Assembly: GCA_964531105.1 (NCBI GenBank) | Contig: CAZHFN010000008.1 | Coordinates: 7,559-71,558, forward strand | Origin: UBA2256 sp964531105 | GTDB lineage: Bacteria; Spirochaetota; Spirochaetia; Treponematales; Rectinemataceae | DNA: 64,000 nucleotides | Reading direction: 5' to 3' | Notes under the pieces: model-generated | Database searches by the model: none | Seen by the model: the letters and a program-made list of their open reading frames with translations, nothing else | Told to the model about the DNA's origin: nothing | Program-made: the position numbers and the translations under genes | Part shown: positions 59,060 to 64,000 of the stretch, piece by piece | Position numbering within the stretch: the first letter of the stretch is position 1 | How the letters are laid out: the number at the start of each line of letters is the position of its first letter

Positions 59060-59934
59060 CTAAGAATACAGGGCAACGTCTTTTGGTTTTTTTCCTTGGA
59101 GTCCCTCTTTTCATACTTTTTGAGCTCTACGCCTCTTTCGGACGCAATATTCTTCTTGTCATCTTTGCCTTGGCTATACAATTCGGCTCCTTGTATGAAA
59201 TAGCTACCATCTTTGACAAGAAGGGCATACGGATTCCCCGCCTCCCCCTCGCCTTCCTTTCTCTCGCAGGATCGTTTCTGGTCTATATCTCCCCGCTTTT
59301 TACGAGTCTTTCCGATTCTGCTCCCAGCTCTCTTGTCGTCCTCCTCTTCATCTCGCTTTTTGGCGGCCTGGCTGTTATAGCTCCTGTCGCTTTTTCCAAA
59401 CAGAAAGATTTCGACGGGCTTCTCCATGGCATGAGCGCTTCCCTCTTCGCCTATTTCTATTGCGGCGTGCTGGGATTCTGCCTGGTCTACATAGGCTCCT
59501 GTTTCGGCCAGGTTTCGACACCCTTGTTTATATTTCTCCTCATGACCTCGGGCAACGACAGCCTTGCATGGCTTGTGGGCATGAGCTTGGGGAAAAAAAG
59601 AGGCATAGTTGCGGTTTCGCCCAACAAAAGTCTGGCTGGTTTTATTGGCGGCTTGTCAGGATCCCTCATCGCCGCATTGATTTCTTATTACCTCTTCCCT
59701 AAGGCTGGCATATCCTCCCTGAGTCTATTCCTCCTCATGGGCCTGTGTATCGGCATTGCCGTCATTCTAGGCGACTTGGTGGAAAGCGCATTGAAACGCT
59801 CGGCAGGGGTAAAGGATTCTTCATCATTCATTCCCGGCAGGGGCGGAATCCTGGATTCTTTCGATAGTCTTTTATTTGCGGCTCCGCTATTTATTATCAT
59901 ATCAACGCTGCTGGGACTATTCCCTCCCCTTTGA
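59056..59934 (+). CDS. cdsA: Phosphatidate cytidylyltransferase
   Basis: Integral membrane enzyme (292 aa, about eight helices) forming CDP-diacylglycerol for phospholipid synthesis. The C-terminal signature SALKRSAGVKDSSSFIPGRG (about 246-265) followed by GILDSFDSLLF contains the metal-binding Asp residues. ATG overlaps the uppS stop (ATGA) with GGGGGAG upstream. Confidence 0.94.
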   Translation: MTKNTGQRLLVFFLGVPLFILFELYASFGRNILLVIFALAIQFGSLYEIATIFDKKGIRIPRLPLAFLSLAGSFLVYISPLFTSLSDSAPSSLVVLLFISLFGGLAVIAPVAFSKQKDFDGLLHGMSASLFAYFYCGVLGFCLVYIGSCFGQVSTPLFIFLLMTSGNDSLAWLVGMSLGKKRGIVAVSPNKSLAGFIGGLSGSLIAALISYYLFPKAGISSLSLFLLMGLCIGIAVILGDLVESALKRSAGVKDSSSFIPGRGGILDSFDSLLFAAPLFIIISTLLGLFPPL

Positions 59935-59948
59935 GGAGGTAAAACACC

Positions 59949-61127
59949 ATGACTAAAAAACTAGTGATACTCGGTGCCACCGGATCCATAGGACGACAAA
60001 CCCTGGACTGCGTGAAAGAAGCCAACAGGAAAAATCCTGGCAGTTTTTCAGTTGCGGGTCTTTCGGCCAACAGCGATCTTCCAGGACTTCTGCACTTAGC
60101 CCAGGACTTTCCCGACGCACACCTTGCCCTCTCCTCCTCTACGTGTCCGGCACAGAACTCCTCGGTCGAGCATTCAGAAACCCTAAAGCGTTTGAACTTT
60201 ACAGGCCCTGAGGCAGTTGCACGCTTAGTCGAGTCTCTCGAAGCGGACCTCGTGGTCAATGGAATCGCGGGTTCGGCCGGGCTGATGGCTTCCTACGAAT
60301 CCCTTAGATCCGGAAAAAATCTAGCCCTGGCCAATAAGGAATCGGTGGTCATGGCCTACGGCCTCCTCGCCTCCATGGCCGAGGCGAAAAAACTAAATAT
60401 CATCCCCGTCGATTCCGAGCACGCGGCGCTCTTCCAGCTTGTTAGGCGCTGTGGTTCCGCATCCATACAAGAACTCTGCATTACCGCCTCGGGCGGACCT
60501 TTCAGAAACCTCAGCCTGGAAAACCTGAAGGGGATTACTCCTGATCAGGCTGCCGCCCATCCCGTGTGGAAAATGGGGAGGAAGATCAGCATCGATTCGG
60601 CTACTCTGGCCAACAAGGGCTTGGAACTCATAGAGGCCGTTCGCCTGTTTGGAGTCTCTGAAGAGAGACTAAAGGTTCTCATTCATCCCGAAAGCCTGGT
60701 CCACGCCCTAGTGCGAACCCTGGATGGAAGCCTCTACGCTAACCTATCCTCACCGGATATGCACCTTCCTATCAATATCGCCCTGCACTGGCCCGAGGAA
60801 GTCGCCACCGAGTATGGCAGGCTGGACCTGGCCGGCCGAAGTCTTAACTTCTTCAATCCTGATACAGATCGGTTTCCCATGCTCGACCTGGCCAGGGCTG
60901 CGGTACGTGCAGGCGAAGCAGGAACCATCGCCTATAATGCAGCCAATGAGGTAGCTGTGCAGGCTTTTGAGGAAGGCCGTATCGGCTTCACCGATATTGC
61001 AAAGGTAGTATCTGCGACCTTGGACTTTGATTGGTCTTTCCCTGCCAGCGATTTACACAGTATCTTTAATTATGACAGCCTGGCAAGGAAAAAAGCCCTT
61101 GCAGCAGTCGCGGAGATCCAATGTTGA
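59949..61127 (+). CDS. dxr: 1-deoxy-D-xylulose 5-phosphate reductoisomerase
   Basis: Second step of the MEP isoprenoid pathway (392 aa). NADPH loop LGATGSIGRQTLDCV (about 8-22), NKESVVMAYG, the metal/substrate motif PVDSEHAALFQL (about 153-164), and SGGPFRNLSLENL are present. GAGGAGG precedes the ATG. It overlaps rseP by 7 nt. uppS and dxr in one operon link carrier-lipid supply and use. Confidence 0.96.
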   Translation: MTKKLVILGATGSIGRQTLDCVKEANRKNPGSFSVAGLSANSDLPGLLHLAQDFPDAHLALSSSTCPAQNSSVEHSETLKRLNFTGPEAVARLVESLEADLVVNGIAGSAGLMASYESLRSGKNLALANKESVVMAYGLLASMAEAKKLNIIPVDSEHAALFQLVRRCGSASIQELCITASGGPFRNLSLENLKGITPDQAAAHPVWKMGRKISIDSATLANKGLELIEAVRLFGVSEERLKVLIHPESLVHALVRTLDGSLYANLSSPDMHLPINIALHWPEEVATEYGRLDLAGRSLNFFNPDTDRFPMLDLARAAVRAGEAGTIAYNAANEVAVQAFEEGRIGFTDIAKVVSATLDFDWSFPASDLHSIFNYDSLARKKALAAVAEIQC

Positions 61128-62497
61128 CAGTGCTGTATGGCCTTTTGGGCCTTTCAATAGTTGTTCTCGTCCATGAATTTGGCCACTATCTGGCGGCCAG
61201 GGCTGTGGGAATAGAGGTGGAGGCCTTCTCCATCGGCATGGGGCCCAAGCTTTTCGCATTCAAGCGCGGCACAACCGAGTGGAGGCTTTCAGCCTTTCCC
61301 TTGGGCGGCTATTGCCGCATGAAGGGGGAAGAGGGCTTTAAACAGGCGCTGGAACGCAAGCTCGATCACATTCCCGCCGAGAAGGGTTCCTTTTACGGCG
61401 AGTCGCCCTGGAAAAGGATTCTTATTCTCATCTCAGGCCCCGTTTTCAACCTCATTTTCGCATCCATCCTCTTTGGCCTGGTGGCTCTTTTGGGTTTGAG
61501 AATAGAAACCCTGCCCAACCGCATTGTCCTCGCTTCGGACTTCCCATCTCTTTCCGGACAAGCTGCTGTCTCCGAGCTCAGCCCGGCCCAGGCAGCGGGC
61601 TTGAAAACCGGGGACAGGGTTCTCGGCATAGATGGAAGAGCCGTGAGGGATTACTCTGATATTCAAGAGATAGTTAGCACAAACCCGCAGAAAGAATTGG
61701 TATTCGAAGTAGAGAGAAACGGTAACAGGTTTTTGGCGCCAGTATTTCCGCGCCTGGACAAGGAAACCGGACAGGGTCTCATTGGAATATTCGCATGGGT
61801 TGAGCCTGAGGTCAAAGCCGTTGCCCCGGGCAGTTCGGCAGCCATCGCGGGCATAAAGCCCGGAGACCTCCTCGTTGAAGCACAGGGCAGGAGCATTGAG
61901 CATTCAATAGATCTTTCCAATATTCTAAGCGGCAAACCCGAGAGGCTTGCCTTAAAAGTCAGCCGATCCGGTCAGGACTTGGACCTCAATCTTGTCCTAT
62001 CCTATGAGGGCAAAGATTCATCTTCCCCTTTGGGAATAGGTTTCGCAACAATAATCAGGGAGGAAAGGGCTGAATCCCTGGGCAAGGCCTTCATCCAGGG
62101 CTGGACTGAGAGTTTTGAGATGCTGGGTTTGAGCCTTAGAGGCTTGGGCATGCTCTTCAAGGGCGTTAATCTTTTCAAGTCTATTTCCGGACCCGCCCGC
62201 ATAACCTATCTTATCGGTAGCGCTACCCAGGCAAGCATTGAAAGCTCTGGCATAGCAGGGTTTACAACAATACTGAGTTTCCTCGCCTTTTTGTCAGTGA
62301 GTCTTTTTATCATGAATCTTTTGCCCATTCCCGCTCTCGACGGGGGACAGATTCTGCTTTCCACCGCTGAGCTGATCAAGCGCAAGCCACTGCTCACCAC
62401 GACAATATATCGCTTCCAGTTTGTCGGGGCAGCCATGATCCTTCTTCTGTTTTTCCTAGCCACCTTCAGCGATATACTCTTCTTTTCAGGGCGCTGA
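61121..62497 (+). CDS. rseP: Site-2 membrane protease RseP
   Basis: Intramembrane zinc metalloprotease (458 aa). The HExxH site is VLVHEFGHYLAARAVG (about 16-31) in the first helix. Two PDZ domains follow (about 145-225 and 230-300: AAGLKTGDRVLGIDG, AIAGIKPGDLLVEAQG), and NLLPIPALDGGQIL (about 404-417) supplies the third zinc ligand. Typical length. Start overlaps dxr, with GGAGA upstream. It ends 24 nt from the convergent dnaB, and no clear terminator is seen between them. Confidence 0.95.
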   Translation: MLTVLYGLLGLSIVVLVHEFGHYLAARAVGIEVEAFSIGMGPKLFAFKRGTTEWRLSAFPLGGYCRMKGEEGFKQALERKLDHIPAEKGSFYGESPWKRILILISGPVFNLIFASILFGLVALLGLRIETLPNRIVLASDFPSLSGQAAVSELSPAQAAGLKTGDRVLGIDGRAVRDYSDIQEIVSTNPQKELVFEVERNGNRFLAPVFPRLDKETGQGLIGIFAWVEPEVKAVAPGSSAAIAGIKPGDLLVEAQGRSIEHSIDLSNILSGKPERLALKVSRSGQDLDLNLVLSYEGKDSSSPLGIGFATIIREERAESLGKAFIQGWTESFEMLGLSLRGLGMLFKGVNLFKSISGPARITYLIGSATQASIESSGIAGFTTILSFLAFLSVSLFIMNLLPIPALDGGQILLSTAELIKRKPLLTTTIYRFQFVGAAMILLLFFLATFSDILFFSGR

Positions 62498-62521
62498 TTC
62501 AGGATCGATACAGGTTAAGCA

Positions 62522-63862
62522 TCATCGTTCGAACCGTTCCATATTCACAAACTTGGCGGTGGAAGGCCTGAACCACACATTGGTTTTTCCGATAGGTCCG
62601 TTTCGCTGCTTAGCCACGATAAGTTCAGTCTCGATCTGCTCTGATCTTTGATCCTGAGTCTTGTTGATCTCCCTGTCCCTATGGAGGAAGAGGATAAGGT
62701 CGGCATCCTGCTCGATAGATCCAGACTCCCGCACATCGGCTAGGTTGGGCTGTTTACCTTCGGCTTCCCGCTTGAGCTGGGAGAGGGCAACTATGGGAAT
62801 ATCCAGTTCTCGGGCCAGGGATTTAAGAGAACGGGATATGGCTGATATCTGCTCCCAACGGGGAAGCTCGGCGTTTTCGTGGGTGATGAGGGTTATATAG
62901 TCCACAAAGATGATCTTGACCCCCCGTTCCAAAACTAGGCGCCTGGCCATGGTGCGCAACTCCAGGAGCTTCATGTTGGGCATATCCACTATATAGAGGG
63001 GGGCTTCGTAAATCCTGCCCGCCGCGTCCATCAGATCGTTGAGGTCCGAGCTGCGTAGCCTTCCCGTGCGTATCCGCTCGCCGGGTACCCTGGCTTCTGA
63101 ACTGATGATGCGGTTCATCAGCGCTCGCTCCGACATTTCCAGGGAGAAAAATGCCGCCGGAATTTTGCAGTCTATGGCGATATGTGCGGCAAAAGTGAGG
63201 GCAAGGGCTGTTTTACCCACCGAAGGGCGAGCCCCAATGACGATGAACTCGGAATTTTGAAAACCCGAGGTCATGGAGTCCAGGTCTGTCAGCCCCGAGG
63301 GAATGCCGGTGAAAGCGTTGGGGTTGTTACTGAGCTGTTCTATCACCGTGATGGTATCGGGAATCAGCTCCTTGATGGAATGGTAGGATGCCGTTCTCCT
63401 GTTCTGGGTTATCTCGAAAATTTTAGCCTGAATCTCGTCCAGGATGAGACCGGTTTCGGCGGTATCATCATAGGCCAGCGAACTTACCACCGAAGATAAG
63501 CGGATGAGGCTGCGCCTAGTGGACATTTCCTGGATGATTCGCGCGTAGTATTCCACGTTGGCAGCCGAGGGTGTCATGGAAGTGAGGGAGGCTATGTAGC
63601 CCGGCCCCCCTGCCTTCTCGAGGCTGCCTGCGAGCTTCATCTCCTCGGTGATGGTGATGATGTCGGCCTTCTGGCCCTTTTCGTGAAGGGCGATAATGGC
63701 TGAAAAAAGCAGGGAATGGGGTGTCTGATAAAAATCCTCGGGGCGGATGTAGCGCACTACCGATCCGAGGGTGTCCGGATCCAGGAGGAGAGCTCCCAGA
63801 CATGCCTGCTCGGCCTCGGGGTTGTGGGGTGGGATCTTGTCCTTGAGACTGTCGAGCGTCAT
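62522..63862 (-). CDS. dnaB: Replicative DNA helicase DnaB
   Basis: Hexameric replication fork helicase (446 aa). N-terminal domain with PPHNPEAEQACLGALLLD (about 11-28), linker, and RecA-like domain with Walker A ARPSVGKTALAL (about 205-216), FFSLEMSE, Walker B IIFVDYITLI, and LSQLKREAEGKQPNLADVRESGSIEQDAD-type end (residues about 362-390). Start ATG 63862 has GAGAGGA upstream. Confidence 0.97.
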   Translation of the reverse strand: MTLDSLKDKIPPHNPEAEQACLGALLLDPDTLGSVVRYIRPEDFYQTPHSLLFSAIIALHEKGQKADIITITEEMKLAGSLEKAGGPGYIASLTSMTPSAANVEYYARIIQEMSTRRSLIRLSSVVSSLAYDDTAETGLILDEIQAKIFEITQNRRTASYHSIKELIPDTITVIEQLSNNPNAFTGIPSGLTDLDSMTSGFQNSEFIVIGARPSVGKTALALTFAAHIAIDCKIPAAFFSLEMSERALMNRIISSEARVPGERIRTGRLRSSDLNDLMDAAGRIYEAPLYIVDMPNMKLLELRTMARRLVLERGVKIIFVDYITLITHENAELPRWEQISAISRSLKSLARELDIPIVALSQLKREAEGKQPNLADVRESGSIEQDADLILFLHRDREINKTQDQRSEQIETELIVAKQRNGPIGKTNVWFRPSTAKFVNMERFER

Positions 63863-63885
63863 GGCTGTCCTCTCATTCTCTGGGC

Positions 63886-63891
63886 ATTATA
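63886..63891 (-). promoter_or_regulatory. Consensus -10 (TATAAT) upstream of dnaB
   Basis: TATAAT on the minus strand 23 nt before the ATG. The -35 position falls in the T-run of an upstream terminator (CTTTTT), a poor match. Confidence 0.5.
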
Positions 63892-63903
63892 CGATACCGG
63901 GGG

Positions 63904-63959
63904 CAAAAAAAAAGCGCCGGTCCTGAAATTCCACATGGAGGGAGATCCAGAGACCGGCG
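63904..63959 (-). terminator. Probable terminator upstream of dnaB
   Basis: CGCCGGTC (63915-63922) and GACCGGCG (63952-63959) can pair around a 29-nt loop, with nine T following on the minus strand (63905-63913). It would end a minus-strand unit that lies beyond the window edge. Confidence 0.55.
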
Positions 63960-63974
63960 ATTCATCTCCCCGGC

Positions 63975-64000
63975 TGGCCCCTGCCGCACGGCAGGGGCCA
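63975..64000. repeat. Perfect hairpin at the window edge
   Basis: TGGCCCCTGCC (63975-63985) and GGCAGGGGCCA (63990-64000) are perfect complements around GCAC. The element reaches the last base, so its full extent and context are not visible. Confidence 0.75.

Noticed and set aside
1..64000. CRISPR array, transposon, prophage or toxin-antitoxin system
   Set aside because: No regularly spaced direct repeats of CRISPR size, no transposase or integrase, and no phage or toxin genes were seen; gene order is conserved housekeeping throughout.

Overview
The window is a gene-dense chromosomal segment of about 55% GC by eye, with almost no intergenic space. It has no insertion sequence, prophage, CRISPR array or other mobile element. 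Gene content and order point to a spirochaete, most likely near Treponema or Rectinema. The evidence is: rpsB-tsf-frr-uppS-cdsA-dxr-rseP without pyrH; an archaeal-like cytidylate kinase paralogue with a GNT P-loop; a BMP-family nucleoside transporter; a GH57-fold protein; a lipoprotein with a loose lipobox; and a radical SAM/DUF2344 fusion beside rodA. The organism call is inference from gene families, not a species identification.

Layout. 1-9.7 kb: HU and tyrS diverge. A minus-strand operon then encodes a nucleoside import system (binding protein, double ATPase, two permeases), a purine nucleoside phosphorylase and a nitroreductase, and a YbiT-type ABC-F ATPase follows. 9.7-20.3 kb: metallophosphoesterase, rlu-hflK-hflC, a divergent PAP2 protein, a GH57-like protein, murC-yicC-cytidylate kinase-like, and galM. 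20.4-36.3 kb, all plus strand: prfB with a programmed +1 frameshift, a PEGA-like membrane protein, ftsY, lolC-lolD-lolE-type lipoprotein export, recA-folK-scpA-scpB-rluB-cmk-rpsA, a sigma-54 activator, a membrane TPR protein with a strong terminator, and a lipoprotein.

36.5-52.5 kb, all minus strand and read from right to left: tRNA-Thr, tRNA-Tyr, a Cys-cluster protein, mltG, dnaG, rpoD, a coiled-coil zinc-ribbon protein, RNase P RNA, a TPR protein, mreB-mreC-mreD-mrdA-rodA, and the radical SAM/DUF2344 fusion. Replication priming, the main sigma factor, tRNA processing and cell-wall elongation therefore sit in one colinear block with mostly overlapping genes. 52.6-55.1 kb: surE, a divergent galactokinase-like GHMP kinase, a small basic protein and tRNA-Arg. 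55.2-62.5 kb, plus strand: maf, rpsB-tsf, frr-uppS-cdsA-dxr-rseP. dnaB closes the window on the minus strand.

Most genes are conserved housekeeping genes, and I found no convincing defence or other new multi-gene system. The most interesting signals are regulatory and structural. Several genes have a sigma-70-like promoter 5-8 nt before an ATG that lacks a Shine-Dalgarno, suggesting leaderless mRNAs. Perfect 11-16 bp hairpins occur in linkers of coding genes and between genes. The hflKC terminator lies inside the convergent gene. A 15-bp hairpin separates the nucleoside-binding protein from its transporter genes. Several enzymes have altered catalytic motifs (GH57-like, GHMP kinase, cytidylate kinase-like, GAFTDA activator).
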